DNA from: Vibrio syngnathi
Lineage (GTDB): Bacteria > Pseudomonadota > Gammaproteobacteria > Enterobacterales > Vibrionaceae
Reading direction: 5' to 3'
DNA: 64,000 nucleotides
Assembly: GCF_002119525.1 (NCBI RefSeq)
Contig: NZ_CP017917.1
Location: forward strand, 1,426,001 to 1,490,000
Positions 27,047 to 37,991 of this stretch are shown here, in pieces (position 1 is the stretch's first letter; every line of letters starts with the position of its first letter). Position numbers and translations under genes: made by a program. Below the pieces are notes generated by a model. The model made no database searches, was not told the origin of the DNA, and saw nothing but the letters and a program-made list of their open reading frames with translations.

Positions 27047-29107
27047 CTAAAGTGAATCTAGAGACTCTATTCCCATATTGAACAGAGTAAATGCGTAGAT
27101 ATCAGCAGTGAGTTCAATCGCTTTGCTCAGCGGCATACCGGCACCGTGGCCAGCATTAACATCGATACGAATCATCACGGGCGCACCGCCTTCATGCTTA
27201 TCTTGCAGCTCTGAGATGAACTTATAAGAGTGAGCGGGCACTACGCGGTCATCGTGATCAGCGGTGGTAACCAATGTTGCAGGGTAATCGACGCCACGTA
27301 CCACATTGTGAACTGGCGAATAGCCAAGCAGATACTCGAACATCTCTTTACTTTGTGCTGACGTGCCAAAATCGTACGCCCAGCCTTCACCAGACGTGAA
27401 GGTGTGATAACGCAACATGTCCAACACACCAACCGCAGGTAAAGCCACTTGGAACAGCTCAGGCCTTTGTGTCATACAAGCGCCTACAAGCAAGCCTCCG
27501 TTAGAACCGCCGCGAATCGCTAGCTTGTCGCTGCTGGTGTAGTTTTCTGCGATTAAGAACTCCGCTGCGGCAATGAAGTCGTCAAACACATTCTGCTTTT
27601 GCTGCTGAGTGCCAGCTTTGTGCCACGCCTTGCCGTATTCGCCACCACCACGTAAGTTCGGCACTGCATACACACCTCCCAATTCCAACCAACTGCCCAC
27701 TGTACCCGAGAAAGAAGGCGTTAGGCTGACATTGAAACCACCATAGGCGTACAACATGGTTGGATTATTGCCGTCTAACACTAATCCCTTCTTGTAAGAG
27801 ATAAGCATCGGAACCTTGGTGCCATCCTTCGAGGTATAGAAGACTTGTTTAGACTCAAATTGATCCGACTCAAACGGAGACTCAGAGCGTTGGTAGATTT
27901 CAGAGCTTCCAGATTCAACATCAAAAGAGAAAATCGTTGGCGGCGTTACATAGTTGGTAAAGGTGTAATGAAGCTGGGTTTGCTCGTTTTTTCCACCTAA
28001 GCCACTGGCCGTTCCGAGACCAGGTAAGTGGATTTCACGAACCAGATTGCCTTGGTAATCCAGCTGCTCAATCTTAGACACCACATCGACCATGTAATGA
28101 GCAAACAAGTAACCACCGCCAGTGCTGATATCTAACGGCTGTGGCTTTTCGGGAATGATATCGAGCCACTGTTGACTGCGAGTATCAAAGCTCACCACCT
28201 TGCCGTTAGGCGCATCAAGATTGGTGTATAGAATAAAGACTTCATCTTGGTTATCGATGAGGTACGTGTCGCTATCAACATGATCAATCAGCGTGTTCAG
28301 TGATTGTTCCTCTGAACCTAAATCGATATAGAACAGTCTGTTACCCGATGTCGACTCTCGCCCTAGAATGATCAAGTAACGGTCGTCTTCGGTGGTGTAA
28401 CCCGACACATAACGGTGTTGCTCGGCGTTGTTCGCACCAAAAATCACTTTGTCGCTGGCTTGCTCTGTGCCCAGTTCATGGAAGTAAAGTTTGTGTTGTT
28501 CGGTACGCGCAGAAAGCAGGCTGCCGTCTGGCTTATCGTAACTAGAGTAATAAAAGCCACGATTACCCAACCAAGAAATGCCGGTAAATTTAGCGTCGGT
28601 GATTTCGGCTTCAAGCTGCTTTTTAGTCTCAGTATCAATCACAAAGATCTTACGCCAGTCACTACCACCCTCTGAAATGCTGTATGCCACTAGGCTGTAA
28701 TCTTTAGAAAACGACACCGAACCCAGAGATGTTGTGCCATCTTCCGAGAAAGTGTTCGGATCTAGGAATACTTCAATCGACTGACCTTCTTTCTGACGAT
28801 AAAGAATGCTGTGATTCTGCAAGCCATCGTTCTTATAGAAGTAGGTGTAATCACCTCGCACAAACGGCTGCGAGCTCTTTTTGTAGTCTTGCGCTTTCGC
28901 TAATCGCTCTCGCAGTTCTGCGCGATACGGGATTTGAGCGAGGTAATCAAACGTCACTTCATTCTGGCTTGCCACCCACTGCGCGGTTTCGTCACTTCTG
29001 TCGTCTTCTAACCAGCGATATGGGTCTTCGACTATCTGATCAAAATAGTCATCGCTGACGATCTGTTTGTTGGTGACTGGATATTGATACTCTTTTAAAT
29101 AGCTCAT
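27047..29107 (-). CDS. prolyl oligopeptidase family serine peptidase (S9A)
   Basis: A 686-residue cytoplasmic-type S9A peptidase: an N-terminal seven-bladed propeller and a C-terminal alpha/beta hydrolase. The triad is S535 in [12 protein letters not shown]619 in [13 protein letters not shown] and H654 in VNAGHGAG. The start [15 protein letters not shown] and [17 protein letters not shown] are typical. It cleaves short peptides after proline. There is no signal peptide. It lies 11 bases after a LysR gene on the same strand. A diverged fragment of a second copy lies at 10107-10172, at the other side of the sugar locus. Confidence 0.94.
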   Translation of the reverse strand: MSYLKEYQYPVTNKQIVSDDYFDQIVEDPYRWLEDDRSDETAQWVASQNEVTFDYLAQIPYRAELRERLAKAQDYKKSSQPFVRGDYTYFYKNDGLQNHSILYRQKEGQSIEVFLDPNTFSEDGTTSLGSVSFSKDYSLVAYSISEGGSDWRKIFVIDTETKKQLEAEITDAKFTGISWLGNRGFYYSSYDKPDGSLLSARTEQHKLYFHELGTEQASDKVIFGANNAEQHRYVSGYTTEDDRYLIILGRESTSGNRLFYIDLGSEEQSLNTLIDHVDSDTYLIDNQDEVFILYTNLDAPNGKVVSFDTRSQQWLDIIPEKPQPLDISTGGGYLFAHYMVDVVSKIEQLDYQGNLVREIHLPGLGTASGLGGKNEQTQLHYTFTNYVTPPTIFSFDVESGSSEIYQRSESPFESDQFESKQVFYTSKDGTKVPMLISYKKGLVLDGNNPTMLYAYGGFNVSLTPSFSGTVGSWLELGGVYAVPNLRGGGEYGKAWHKAGTQQQKQNVFDDFIAAAEFLIAENYTSSDKLAIRGGSNGGLLVGACMTQRPELFQVALPAVGVLDMLRYHTFTSGEGWAYDFGTSAQSKEMFEYLLGYSPVHNVVRGVDYPATLVTTADHDDRVVPAHSYKFISELQDKHEGGAPVMIRIDVNAGHGAGMPLSKAIELTADIYAFTLFNMGIESLDSL

Positions 29108-29118
29108 CGTGATCCTTG

Positions 29119-30036
29119 TTAAAAATAGTGTGAAATCGTCAGGTAACGCGTTCTGATGTGTTCAATCAATAACTTAATCTTGTTTGGCGGCTGGCGAGTA
29201 AAGGGGTACACCGCATAAATACCGAGCTTTTTACCGACTAAGTCAGGGAAGATGTCCACCAGCTGGCCATTACGAATATCGTGATAAACCAGACAACGTG
29301 GTACGTACGCGACCCCATGACCGCCCAACGCCGCCTTTCTTAATGCCGTCGCATTATCGGTAGAAAAAGAACCCGAAACGCGCACTATGTATTTATCGTT
29401 ATCAGTAAAGCCATCTTTACTATGCAGAAATTGCCACTCACTGGCACCTGTTGTTTGATAGGCGTATTGCAGGCAGTTGTGCTCCACCAAATCTTTGGGC
29501 TGCATCGGCTTACCGTTCTTGGCGATATAAGACGGAGAAGCACACACCACCCATTGTGAATCCAAGATATGACGGGCAATTAAGCTGGAGTCTTCCAAAT
29601 AACCCGTTCGAATAACCAAGTCGAGACCATCATCAACCAGATCCACAAAGCGATTGTTAAGAGACATATCGACCGTTAAACCTGGGTGCATATTACAAAA
29701 CTCGGCAACAGCGTCTGCGAGAATCAAATCTCCGGAGATAGTAGGCACTGACATTTTGATATGACCACTAACATTTTCACCAAAGCCTGAAACTGCGTCC
29801 ATAGCCTCTTGAGCCGCCTGCTTCACATTTTTGGCTCCGTGTAACATTGCCTTACCCGCCTCGGTAAGCGTCAATTTACGCGTGGTTCGATATAATAGCT
29901 GCACGCCAATCTCTTCTTCCAAACGCGCAATTCTCTTACTAACTACCGAATTTGTAAGGTTATTTTGCTCTGCAACCTTACTAAAACTGCCCAGCTCTAC
30001 TACCTGTGAAAACAGGATCAAATCGTCTGCTCGCAT
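29119..30036 (-). CDS. LysR-family transcriptional regulator
   Basis: A 305-residue LysR regulator: N-terminal winged helix ([39 protein letters not shown]) and C-terminal effector domain of the CrgA/DsdC-like class, with [18 protein letters not shown]. It is divergent from the lactate permease (247 bp between starts) and 11 bases ahead of the prolyl oligopeptidase gene. LysR proteins often control a divergent neighbour, so the lactate genes are the likely target, though the peptidase may be co-transcribed with it. Its ribosome site is weak. Confidence 0.88.
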   Translation of the reverse strand: MRADDLILFSQVVELGSFSKVAEQNNLTNSVVSKRIARLEEEIGVQLLYRTTRKLTLTEAGKAMLHGAKNVKQAAQEAMDAVSGFGENVSGHIKMSVPTISGDLILADAVAEFCNMHPGLTVDMSLNNRFVDLVDDGLDLVIRTGYLEDSSLIARHILDSQWVVCASPSYIAKNGKPMQPKDLVEHNCLQYAYQTTGASEWQFLHSKDGFTDNDKYIVRVSGSFSTDNATALRKAALGGHGVAYVPRCLVYHDIRNGQLVDIFPDLVGKKLGIYAVYPFTRQPPNKIKLLIEHIRTRYLTISHYF

Positions 30037-30190
30037 CTGATTATGCCAATTTTGGAATTAATTATTTTCATTATTTCCCTATATCAATAAAAAATAAAGG
30101 GGTAAATTCACGCCAAATTAACAAAACAATTACAAAAACAGCTTTTGCAATCACATCGGTTACAAATAAAGCGACTCTAATTACAACAAT

Positions 30191-30207
30191 TGAATCCTCG
30201 AGATTCA
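30191..30207. promoter_or_regulatory. candidate LysR-type site in the lactate promoter region
   Basis: TGAATC and GATTCA flank CTCGA as an interrupted dyad of the T-N11-A kind. It lies between the LysR start and the lactate permease start. Confidence 0.4.
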
Positions 30208-30283
30208 GATTACACCTACAAAACTAATAACGTGTTATTCACTTCAAACATGAACGTTTGAAAACAAGTACGAGGAAGTACCC

Positions 30284-31981
30284 ATGAGTGAAACTCTACT
30301 AGCATTATTGGCCTTTTCGCCAATAGTTGTTGCAGCGATTCTGCTGGTTGGCCTGAACTGGCCTGCAAAAAAAGCGATGCCAGTGGCATTTGCATTAACC
30401 GTTGCTATCGCCCTATTCGCATGGGATATGTCTAGCACTCGCGTGCTGGCTTCAGTATTCCAAGGCTTCGGCATTACCGTATCGGTTCTCTGGATTGTGT
30501 TTGGCGCCATCTTCTTATTAAACACTTTGAAACACACCGGAGCTATCACCACCATCCGCAACGGATTTACTGACATATCAGCAGACCGTCGTGTACAAGC
30601 GATCATCATTGCTTGGTGTTTTGGTTCATTCATTGAAGGTGCGTCTGGCTTCGGCACACCCGCTGCAATCGCCGCTCCGTTATTGGTTGCAATTGGCTTC
30701 CCAGCGTTAGCTGCGGTACTGATGGGCATGATGATTCAATCTACGCCGGTATCGTTCGGCGCGGTGGGTACACCTATCATTGTTGGCGTAAACAAAGGTT
30801 TGGATACGCACAACATCAGTGAAAGCCTGATTGCCAATGGTTCAACATGGGATGCTTACCTACAACAGATCACATCAAGTGTTGCAATCATCCACGCCTG
30901 CGTTGGTGTGATGATTCCTGTATTGATGGCAATGATGCTGACTCGCTTCTTCGGTAAGAATAAAAGCTGGACTGAAGGTCTTGATATCCTGCCATTCGCA
31001 CTGTTCGCAGGTGCCGCTTTCACCATTCCTTACGCACTAACAGGTGTTTTCTTAGGTGCTGAGTTCCCATCACTGATTGGTGGTTTGGTTGGCCTTGCGA
31101 TTGTTGTAACAGCAGCGAAACGTGGCTTCCTAGTACCAAAATCAAAATGGGATTTTGAGAGCGAAGATAAGTGGCCAGCAGAATGGTTAGGTTCTTTGAA
31201 AATCGATCTAGACGACAATAGTAACCAAAGCCATAAGAAAATGAGCATGGCGATGGCATGGGCACCTTACGTGCTGCTCGCTGTCACTCTAGTTGCTAGC
31301 CGTGTGAGCCCTGAGTTCAAAGGCCTGCTTAAGAGCGTTAGCTTATCGTTCAGCAACATCCTTGGTGAGACAGGCGTAAGCACTGCGATTCAACCTTTGT
31401 ATCTACCTGGCGGCATCTTGGTCTTCGTCGCGCTAGTTGCGGTTCTAATGCAATCTCGCAGCGCTGCTCCACTGGCTAAAGCTTTTGGTGAATCGAGTAA
31501 GACACTGATTGGTGCTGGCTTTGTGTTGGTGTTCACCATCCCGATGGTACGTATCTTCATTAACTCAGGTGTGAACGGTTCTGATTTAGCGAGTATGCCA
31601 GTAACAACTGCTAACTTTGCAGCTGACCTAGTCGGCGGCGCATTCCCAGCGTTAAGTGCAACGATTGGTGCGTTAGGTGCCTTCATTGCAGGCTCTAACA
31701 CAGTTTCAAACATGATGTTCAGCCAATTCCAATTCGAAGTAGCACAAACTCTGTCCATTTCTAGTGCGGTGGTTGTCGCTCTACAAGCGGTGGGCGCTGC
31801 AGCAGGTAACATGATTGCGATTCACAACGTGGTCGCCGCATCGGCAACCGTAGGCTTACTAGGACGTGAAGGTGCAACGTTACGTAAAACGATTATCCCA
31901 ACGTTCTACTACTTGGTGATGACAGGAATCATCGGCCTAGTGGTTGTCTACGGTTTCAAAATGACAGACGCACTTATGTAA
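30284..31981 (+). CDS. lldP: L-lactate permease
   Basis: A 565-residue LctP-family lactate/proton symporter with about 12-14 membrane segments. Family marks are [37 protein letters not shown], and late [19 protein letters not shown] and [20 protein letters not shown]. It brings lactate into the cell for the two dehydrogenases downstream. The ATG follows GAGGAAG by 7 bases. It is the first gene of the lactate locus; a large stem-loop separates it from lldD. Confidence 0.94.
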   Translation: MSETLLALLAFSPIVVAAILLVGLNWPAKKAMPVAFALTVAIALFAWDMSSTRVLASVFQGFGITVSVLWIVFGAIFLLNTLKHTGAITTIRNGFTDISADRRVQAIIIAWCFGSFIEGASGFGTPAAIAAPLLVAIGFPALAAVLMGMMIQSTPVSFGAVGTPIIVGVNKGLDTHNISESLIANGSTWDAYLQQITSSVAIIHACVGVMIPVLMAMMLTRFFGKNKSWTEGLDILPFALFAGAAFTIPYALTGVFLGAEFPSLIGGLVGLAIVVTAAKRGFLVPKSKWDFESEDKWPAEWLGSLKIDLDDNSNQSHKKMSMAMAWAPYVLLAVTLVASRVSPEFKGLLKSVSLSFSNILGETGVSTAIQPLYLPGGILVFVALVAVLMQSRSAAPLAKAFGESSKTLIGAGFVLVFTIPMVRIFINSGVNGSDLASMPVTTANFAADLVGGAFPALSATIGALGAFIAGSNTVSNMMFSQFQFEVAQTLSISSAVVVALQAVGAAAGNMIAIHNVVAASATVGLLGREGATLRKTIIPTFYYLVMTGIIGLVVVYGFKMTDALM

Positions 31982-32006
31982 ATCCATAAGTCGTTACAAA
32001 AGCACT

Positions 32007-32111
32007 TGGCGTTAATACTCAATTCCCCGACTGCAACACCGTCTAATAAGACAGTTGATGAGTTTCGGAATGGATACTAAAACACATCAACACCCCCGAG
32101 TATTAACGCCA
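32007..32111 (+). other. long structured element between lldP and lldD
   Basis: TGGCGTTAATACTC (32007-32020) and GAGTATTAACGCCA (32098-32111) are perfect 14-bp complements enclosing 77 bases that contain smaller hairpins (GTCT-AATA-AGAC at 32041-32052; GTTGATG with CATCAAC). No T run directly follows. It may end or process the mRNA between the two genes, or be a decayed repeat. Confidence 0.6.
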
Positions 32112-32186
32112 TTTTATTAAGAAAACAAGCAGCCCAAGCCAAGCTCTCATAGAAGGGCAACATCCCAAGAATTTAGGACTGAAATT

Positions 32187-33326
32187 ATGATCATATCCGC
32201 ATCGACTGATTACCGCGCCGCAGCAAAAGCAAAATTACCACCGTTTCTTTTCCACTACATTGACGGCGGTTCTTACGGAGAACATACCCTACGCCGCAAC
32301 ACGGCCGATCTTGCAGAGATCGCACTCAAGCAGCGTGTACTTAATGACATGTCGGACCTAAATTTGGAAACCGAATTGTTTGGCGAAAAGCTAGCGATGC
32401 CGATTGCATTAGCTCCTGTTGGTTTAACAGGTATGTACGCACGACGTGGTGAAGTACAAGCAGCAAAAGCCGCCGACAACAAAGGCATCCCTTTTACGAT
32501 GTCGACCGTATCGGTATGCCCGATCGAAGAAGTCGCGCCTAAGATTGAGCGCCCAATGTGGTTCCAACTTTACGTGCTAAAAGACCGTGGCTTCATGAAG
32601 AACGTATTGGAACGTGCCAAAGCGGCAGGCGTAACAACGCTGGTATTTACGGTAGACATGCCAGTACCTGGCGCTCGCTACCGTGACATGCACTCAGGAA
32701 TGAGCGGTCCAAATGCAGCAATACGCCGCGTATTTCAATCTATGCGTCATCCTAGTTGGGCAGTTGATGTAGGTTTACTAGGTAAACCGCACGACCTTGG
32801 CAATATCTCTACTTACCGAGGTTCTCCAACCAAACTGGAAGACTACATCGGTTGGTTGGGTGACAACTTCGACCCGTCGATTTCATGGAAAGACCTAGAG
32901 TGGATCCGTGATTTCTGGGATGGCCCAATGGTCATCAAAGGCATTCTTGATGAAGAAGATGCAAAAGACGCCGTGAGATTTGGCGCAGACGGTATCGTAG
33001 TTTCAAACCACGGTGGTCGTCAGCTAGATGGCGTTCTATCAAGTGCTAAAGCGTTACCTGCAATTGCAGACGCAGTAAAAGGCGACACCAAGATTCTGGT
33101 CGACTCTGGCATTCGTACTGGCTTAGATGTGGTTCGTATGATGGCGATGGGCGCAGACTGTACCCTACTTGGCCGTTCATTCGTCTACGCGTTAGCGGCA
33201 CAAGGACAAGCAGGCGTTGAGAACCTACTTGATCTGTACGACAAAGAGATGCGCGTAGCCATGACACTGACGGGCGCAAAGACAATCAAAGACTTAACTC
33301 GTGAATCTTTGGTAGGGCTAGATTAA
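32187..33326 (+). CDS. lldD: FMN-dependent L-lactate dehydrogenase
   Basis: A 379-residue member of the alpha-hydroxy-acid oxidase family. The catalytic His is H275 in [13 protein letters not shown], the same number as in E. coli LldD. FMN-binding parts are [27 protein letters not shown], and [28 protein letters not shown]. It oxidises L-lactate to pyruvate and passes electrons to membrane quinones. AGGA lies before the ATG. It follows the permease by about 205 bases and precedes the D-lactate enzyme. Confidence 0.95.
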   Translation: MIISASTDYRAAAKAKLPPFLFHYIDGGSYGEHTLRRNTADLAEIALKQRVLNDMSDLNLETELFGEKLAMPIALAPVGLTGMYARRGEVQAAKAADNKGIPFTMSTVSVCPIEEVAPKIERPMWFQLYVLKDRGFMKNVLERAKAAGVTTLVFTVDMPVPGARYRDMHSGMSGPNAAIRRVFQSMRHPSWAVDVGLLGKPHDLGNISTYRGSPTKLEDYIGWLGDNFDPSISWKDLEWIRDFWDGPMVIKGILDEEDAKDAVRFGADGIVVSNHGGRQLDGVLSSAKALPAIADAVKGDTKILVDSGIRTGLDVVRMMAMGADCTLLGRSFVYALAAQGQAGVENLLDLYDKEMRVAMTLTGAKTIKDLTRESLVGLD

Positions 33327-33394
33327 GCCGCCACGATTCTGATTTAGATTCAGATTCAAACTAATGCTTTGGTCTACTTAGACTGAAGTTCAAT

Positions 33395-33434
33395 CGGTGT
33401 CACAGCAATTCCACTGCCGTTGTGACACCGTTTA
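33395..33434 (+). terminator. probable terminator after lldD
   Basis: CGGTGTCACA and TGTGACACCG form a perfect 10-bp stem with a 16-base loop, followed by TTTAAG. The T run is short. Confidence 0.6.
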
Positions 33435-33459
33435 AGCACTGGAAAATAAAATAAAAACG

Positions 33460-33725
33460 AGGGCGTGTTGATCTTTCGAGCTGATTTTTGCAGCGAGTTG
33501 CTGGGTATTTATACAAGACAGAGGCGTCGATGTGTAGCTAGCCTACATGAGAAGCCGATAACGTAGTAGAAATGGCCAGCAAACGCTGCCCGAAGGGTTC
33601 GACTAAAAGCGTTTTACTCTTTGTTGAGGGAAATTTGCTTAGAATGACTAGGCTACTTCCCCCTCGCCGCGATTAAAACGCTTTTATCTCGAACAAAATT
33701 TAACCACGAAAGGTCAACACGCCCT
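33460..33725. mobile_element. MITE-like non-coding repeat with 19-bp terminal inverted repeats
   Basis: The ends AGGGCGTGTTGATCTTTCG and CGAAAGGTCAACACGCCCT are inverted repeats matching at 18 of 19 positions. The 266-bp interior has no ORF but has inverted stretches such as AAAAGCGTTTTA against TAAAACGCTTTTA. Its right-hand 99 bases (33619-33717) match 55217-55315 in opposite orientation at 78 of 99 positions without gaps. It ends 35 bases before the D-lactate dehydrogenase ATG. No target duplication is clear. Confidence 0.8.
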
Positions 33726-33760
33726 GATCAGTGCCAAATAAGAAGCACAAGGAAGCAAAG

Positions 33761-36616
33761 ATGGAGACAACCACATCTAATGAGCGAGTAATAGACGCAC
33801 AAGCTTATCAGCAGCTTGAAGCGATACTGGCTCAAAAAATAGAAACGGAACGCATTGTCACTCAAGAGGCAAAGCGCTTGGCTTACGGCACCGATGCGAG
33901 TTTTTATCGCTTGGTGCCGAAAATGGTTCTAAGGCTGAAAAGCTTAGACGAAGTCATATTCACCATTCAAAGCTGTCGCGAGCTGGGCATTCATTTTACC
34001 TTTCGCGCCGCGGGTACCAGCCTTTCAGGACAAGCGGTTTCAGACTCGGTACTCATCACTCTCACCGACGACTGGCGCGGCCACGAGATCGTCGATAACG
34101 GCAATCAAATCATTCTTCAACCGGGTGTGATTGGTGCCGATGCCAACAAATACCTCGCCCCTTTCCAACGTAAAATCGGCCCTGATCCAGCTTCAATCAA
34201 TACTTGTAAAATCGGTGGTATTGCCGCGAACAATGCTAGTGGCATGTGTTGTGGTACTGCTCAAAACTCGTATCGCACCGTCGAGAGCATGAAGATCGTA
34301 TTGAGTGATGGTTCCCTACTTGATACAGCGGATAACGCCAGCGTTGAGGCTTTCAAGCAATCACACAAAGCGCTGTTTGAAGGCATTGTTGATTTACACA
34401 GACAGACTAGCTCAAATCAAGAACTGGCAGACAGAATCCGCCATAAGTACCGCCTGAAAAATACCACTGGCTACGCGCTTAATGCATTGGTCGATTACCA
34501 CGACCCAATTGAGATCATCAAACACCTGATGATTGGCTCAGAAGGTACGCTAGGCTTCATCGCAGAGATCACCTACAACACGGTTATCGAACACCCAAAC
34601 AAAGCTTCAGCTCTGTTGGTGTTTGCCGATATCGAACAAGCAAGTAAAGCCGTTACTACGCTATCAAAAACACCGGTTGCTGCGGTTGAATTGATGGATG
34701 GCAGAGCACTGCGTTCAGTGGCTGATAAACCGGGTATGCCCGCCTTTATGCCTAGCTTGGACTTGGAATCTGCGGCTATTTTGGTTGAATCACACGCTAG
34801 CTCCCAGCAGGACTTAGATTTACAATGTAAATCAATTTTGGACGCATTGACTGAATACACGATTGTTGAATCGGTGCCTTTCACTTCCGATCCAAAGACA
34901 GTCGCGACTCTGTGGGGCATTCGTAAAGGTATGTTCCCTGCGGTTGGTGCGGTTCGTGAAGTCGGTACGACCGTTATCATTGAAGACGTGGCGTTCCCTG
35001 TCGAAAACCTTGCTAATGGTATTCGAGAGCTGCAAGAGCTGTTCGATAAATACGACTACAGCGAAGCGATTATTTTTGGTCACGCCCTCGAAGGCAACCT
35101 GCACTTTGTATTTACTCAAGGCTTCGACAGCCAAACAGAAATCGATCGCTATGGCGGTTTCATGGATGACGTTGCCGAACTGGTCGCAGTCAAATACCAA
35201 GGCTCATTGAAAGCGGAGCACGGTACTGGCCGCAACATGGCGCCTTATGTAGAGCTAGAATGGGGTAAAGATGGCTACGCCTTGATGCAACAGATCAAAG
35301 CGCTGTTTGACCCAGAAAGACTGCTCAACCCCGGCGTTATTATTAACGACAATCCAAATTCACACATCACCAATTTGAAGCCAATGCCTGCTGCCGATGA
35401 CCTTGTCGACCGCTGCATTGAGTGTGGATTTTGTGAGCCTGTTTGTCCATCTCGCACTTTAACCCTATCGCCACGTCAACGCATTGTTCTCTACCGAGAA
35501 CTGCAACGCCGCCGAGCTGCGGGTGAAGAAATAGAAGCAAGCGAACTAGAGAAAACCTTCGAATACCAAGGCATCGATACCTGCGCTGCAACTGGCCTGT
35601 GTGCCGAGCGTTGCCCTGTTGGCATCAACACCGGTGATTTGATTAAGAAGCTCCGTATTGCCAAGTACGAGAAATTTACGCCAATCGCTAAGTGGACAGC
35701 GGATCATTTCTCGACCACCACTAAGCTGACCAAGGCTGGCCTCAAAACCAATCAAGTGGCGAGCAAAGTATTAGGCGCAAATACCGTCGGCAAGCTAACC
35801 AATGGCTTGCGATCTATCACCAAAGGCGCGACGCCGGTTTGGATGCCTGAGATGCCACAATCCAATAGCCACTCGCTAGTCTCATCACCAGTGACAGCAG
35901 AATCCTCAAGCAATCACAAGAAGGTGGTTTACCTCCCTTCGTGTGCGAGTCGAACCATGGGTCAACAAAGCGATGCGGGCGATCAACGTCCTCTAACGGA
36001 AGTGACCATGTCTTTGCTTAACAAAGCCGGATTTGAGGTTATTCTTCCGAAGAAGCTAGATGACCAATGTTGTGGCATGCCTTACGACAGCAAAGGAATG
36101 ACCGATTTAGCCCAATCTAAAGCGCAACAGCTCGAAGAAGTGTTGTGGCAAGCCAGTCGTCAGGGTGAATACCCAGTCTTAATGGATACTAGCCCATGTG
36201 CTAAACGCAGTATTGAACAGTTCACCAAACCGTTAGATGTATTAGAGCCAACAGGATTTGTGAATCAATACCTGCTTGAACACCTGACGCTTGAGCCGCT
36301 ACAAGAGACCGTGATGTTGCATGTGACTTGTAGCTCTCGTCGAATGGGTTTGGAAGGCGCGATGTTGAGCCTTGCTAAAGCGTGTACCGAAGAGGTCATC
36401 GTTCCTGAACATATTCAGTGTTGTGGTTGGGCGGGTGATAAAGGTTTTACTACGCCAGAACTGAACGAGGCTGCGGTACACCCACTAAAAGAACAAGTAC
36501 CGAGCAACTGTACTCGTGGCTTCAGCAACAGCCGAACCTGTGAGATCGGTTTGTCACATCACAGTGGTATTCCGTATCAATCAATCTTGTACTTGGTGGA
36601 CGAAGTGGCGCAGTAG
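33761..36616 (+). CDS. FAD/Fe-S D-lactate dehydrogenase (quinone)
   Basis: About 951 residues combining an N-terminal FAD-binding (PCMH) oxidase domain (RAAGTSLSGQAVSD; NNASGMCCGTAQNSY), a ferredoxin-like part with two 4Fe-4S motifs (CIECGFCEPVCP and CAATGLCAERCPVG), and a C-terminal CCG pair (DQCCGMPYDSKG, IQCCGWAGDKG). This layout is that of the Dld-II type D-lactate dehydrogenase, feeding electrons to quinone. I start at ATG 33761 (METTTSNERV) with AAGGAAG 7-9 bases upstream; the longer frame to 33731 is unlikely. A MITE-like element lies directly upstream, so its promoter may lie within or beyond that element. Confidence 0.9.
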   Translation: METTTSNERVIDAQAYQQLEAILAQKIETERIVTQEAKRLAYGTDASFYRLVPKMVLRLKSLDEVIFTIQSCRELGIHFTFRAAGTSLSGQAVSDSVLITLTDDWRGHEIVDNGNQIILQPGVIGADANKYLAPFQRKIGPDPASINTCKIGGIAANNASGMCCGTAQNSYRTVESMKIVLSDGSLLDTADNASVEAFKQSHKALFEGIVDLHRQTSSNQELADRIRHKYRLKNTTGYALNALVDYHDPIEIIKHLMIGSEGTLGFIAEITYNTVIEHPNKASALLVFADIEQASKAVTTLSKTPVAAVELMDGRALRSVADKPGMPAFMPSLDLESAAILVESHASSQQDLDLQCKSILDALTEYTIVESVPFTSDPKTVATLWGIRKGMFPAVGAVREVGTTVIIEDVAFPVENLANGIRELQELFDKYDYSEAIIFGHALEGNLHFVFTQGFDSQTEIDRYGGFMDDVAELVAVKYQGSLKAEHGTGRNMAPYVELEWGKDGYALMQQIKALFDPERLLNPGVIINDNPNSHITNLKPMPAADDLVDRCIECGFCEPVCPSRTLTLSPRQRIVLYRELQRRRAAGEEIEASELEKTFEYQGIDTCAATGLCAERCPVGINTGDLIKKLRIAKYEKFTPIAKWTADHFSTTTKLTKAGLKTNQVASKVLGANTVGKLTNGLRSITKGATPVWMPEMPQSNSHSLVSSPVTAESSSNHKKVVYLPSCASRTMGQQSDAGDQRPLTEVTMSLLNKAGFEVILPKKLDDQCCGMPYDSKGMTDLAQSKAQQLEEVLWQASRQGEYPVLMDTSPCAKRSIEQFTKPLDVLEPTGFVNQYLLEHLTLEPLQETVMLHVTCSSRRMGLEGAMLSLAKACTEEVIVPEHIQCCGWAGDKGFTTPELNEAAVHPLKEQVPSNCTRGFSNSRTCEIGLSHHSGIPYQSILYLVDEVAQ

Positions 36617-36660
36617 CATCATTCACGATGCAAAAGGTATTAGCTTAAACCTAAAACGAA

Positions 36661-36692
36661 AAATGGCAGCCCAATCAGGCTGCCATTTCTTT
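36661..36692 (+). terminator. intrinsic terminator after the D-lactate dehydrogenase
   Basis: AAATGGCAGCC and GGCTGCCATTT form an 11-bp stem with a 6-base loop, then CTTTATT. The A-rich left side makes it usable on both strands. Confidence 0.88.
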
Positions 36693-36739
36693 ATTCGATT
36701 TAAAACGTATTACCGAGCTAGATATTGCTGAGCTAACGG

Positions 36740-36982
36740 CTACTGAGCTAGGCGCATCAACTCTTCTGGTGAGTAGTGTTCTGCTTCTGCACCTTTGGCG
36801 ATTAAGTCGACCACTTTAAATTCGCTCATGTCACCAAACTCTTTAGTTAAGTAGTCACGAAACGCTTTCTCGTTCGGCCATTTACCTCGCACGATATAGC
36901 CCTCTTCTTTGTCAAAATCTTCCGTTTCAAAGAAGGAAAAATCGGTCATACCAATATTGTGGCAATACAAAACAAGATACAT
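36740..36982 (-). CDS. small conserved hypothetical protein
   Basis: An 80-residue acidic protein (MYLVLYCHNIGMTDFSFFETED) with no family I recognise, no signal peptide and no membrane segment. The ribosome site GAGGAA lies about 7 bases before the ATG at 36982. It follows the AraC-type regulator by 24 bases on the same strand and is probably in its operon. Its protein-like composition and clean start support a real gene. Function unknown. Confidence 0.65.
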   Translation of the reverse strand: MYLVLYCHNIGMTDFSFFETEDFDKEEGYIVRGKWPNEKAFRDYLTKEFGDMSEFKVVDLIAKGAEAEHYSPEELMRLAQ

Positions 36983-37006
36983 AATTATTCCTCAAAAACG
37001 GGGTTA

Positions 37007-37876
37007 CTAATAAAAACTCACAGGGAGGTAGAAATCAAGCTCAAACACTTCATCACTATTAAGAAAATGGTTCCGATGATAATGCACATACGCAGGAGTC
37101 GAACGCTGTTTGAAACCAGAAGCCGGTAACCATTTTTCCAATACCATACTGATCTGTGGTAGCAGCTCACCATAACGACCATTAAGTCGAAATACGGCAT
37201 GCAAACCGCCTGGAATCACCATTTGGTTCACCACACTTCGATACTTAATCGGCTCATCAATCGCGATACAAGCTACATAGCGACACTGATCCATTTCAAC
37301 CCAAGCAGGGTTTGAGTGATGCAAACCGAACTGACTCGAAAAATCACGCTGTTCCGAGTTCGCCCACGCTTTCAATATCAACCACGCGTTGCGAATAGAG
37401 CGGTTATAACCAGTATGTCGAACATAAGCTGCCATTCGGTCTGATACTTCAACAATTTTAGGTTCCGGCAACTCCCGCTGCGACACATTCAAATAACCCG
37501 CAGCCACTTCAGGATCTTTCAGATAAGGTTTTTCTGCAATCTGTAAATCATGCTTACGCCATTCTCCGGGCGACATATTAAAAGTCGCTTTAAATGCTCG
37601 GCTAAACGAAGACACAGAGCTAAAGCCACATTTATGGGCGATCTCAACCACAGACGAGCTGGTATCGAACATTAATTGATTGGCCGCGTACTCCATTCGA
37701 GTGCGTCTAATGTATTGATGCAACGACTCCCCAACCACACTTTTGAACGTGCGATGAAAGTGTTGCTCTGAATACGCAGCAATCTCAGAGAGCGCTTTTG
37801 CCGACAAAGGCTGACTGATGTCTTGGTGAATATGGAACAAAACATCATTGATTCGGGATATGTGTTGTCGTGACAT
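37007..37876 (-). CDS. AraC-family regulator with GyrI-like domain
   Basis: A 289-residue regulator with two N-terminal AraC helix-turn-helices (LSEIAAYSEQHFHRTFKSVVGESLHQYIR; VVEIAHKCGFSSVSSFSRAFKATFNMSPGEWRK) and a C-terminal GyrI-like small-molecule-binding domain (residues about 130-289, with YRSVVNQMVIPGGLHAVFRLNGRY), the Rob/BmrR-type layout. It may respond to a toxic or signalling compound. It is divergent from the aminotransferase gene, with 115 bp between starts, and could regulate it. The small hypothetical gene follows. Confidence 0.88.
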   Translation of the reverse strand: MSRQHISRINDVLFHIHQDISQPLSAKALSEIAAYSEQHFHRTFKSVVGESLHQYIRRTRMEYAANQLMFDTSSSVVEIAHKCGFSSVSSFSRAFKATFNMSPGEWRKHDLQIAEKPYLKDPEVAAGYLNVSQRELPEPKIVEVSDRMAAYVRHTGYNRSIRNAWLILKAWANSEQRDFSSQFGLHHSNPAWVEMDQCRYVACIAIDEPIKYRSVVNQMVIPGGLHAVFRLNGRYGELLPQISMVLEKWLPASGFKQRSTPAYVHYHRNHFLNSDEVFELDFYLPVSFY

Positions 37877-37991
37877 CGTTCAAATAGCATAAATGGACGT
37901 GTTTAAGAGCATAAACGGACACGTCAGTTTTTACAATTGCCGTGTAATATCAAGCGATAGAATAAAAACGATAAACGACGAGACACAACAC

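Noticed and set aside
30244..30729. A 161-residue antisense reading frame opposite the lactate permease.
   Set aside because: It is a shadow of a membrane-protein gene with no ribosome site and no plausible protein pattern.
32007..32111. Possible integron attC site between lldP and lldD.
   Set aside because: The core bases are in the wrong order for attC: GTT is in the left arm and AAC in the right arm, and no cassette-like gene end is nearby.
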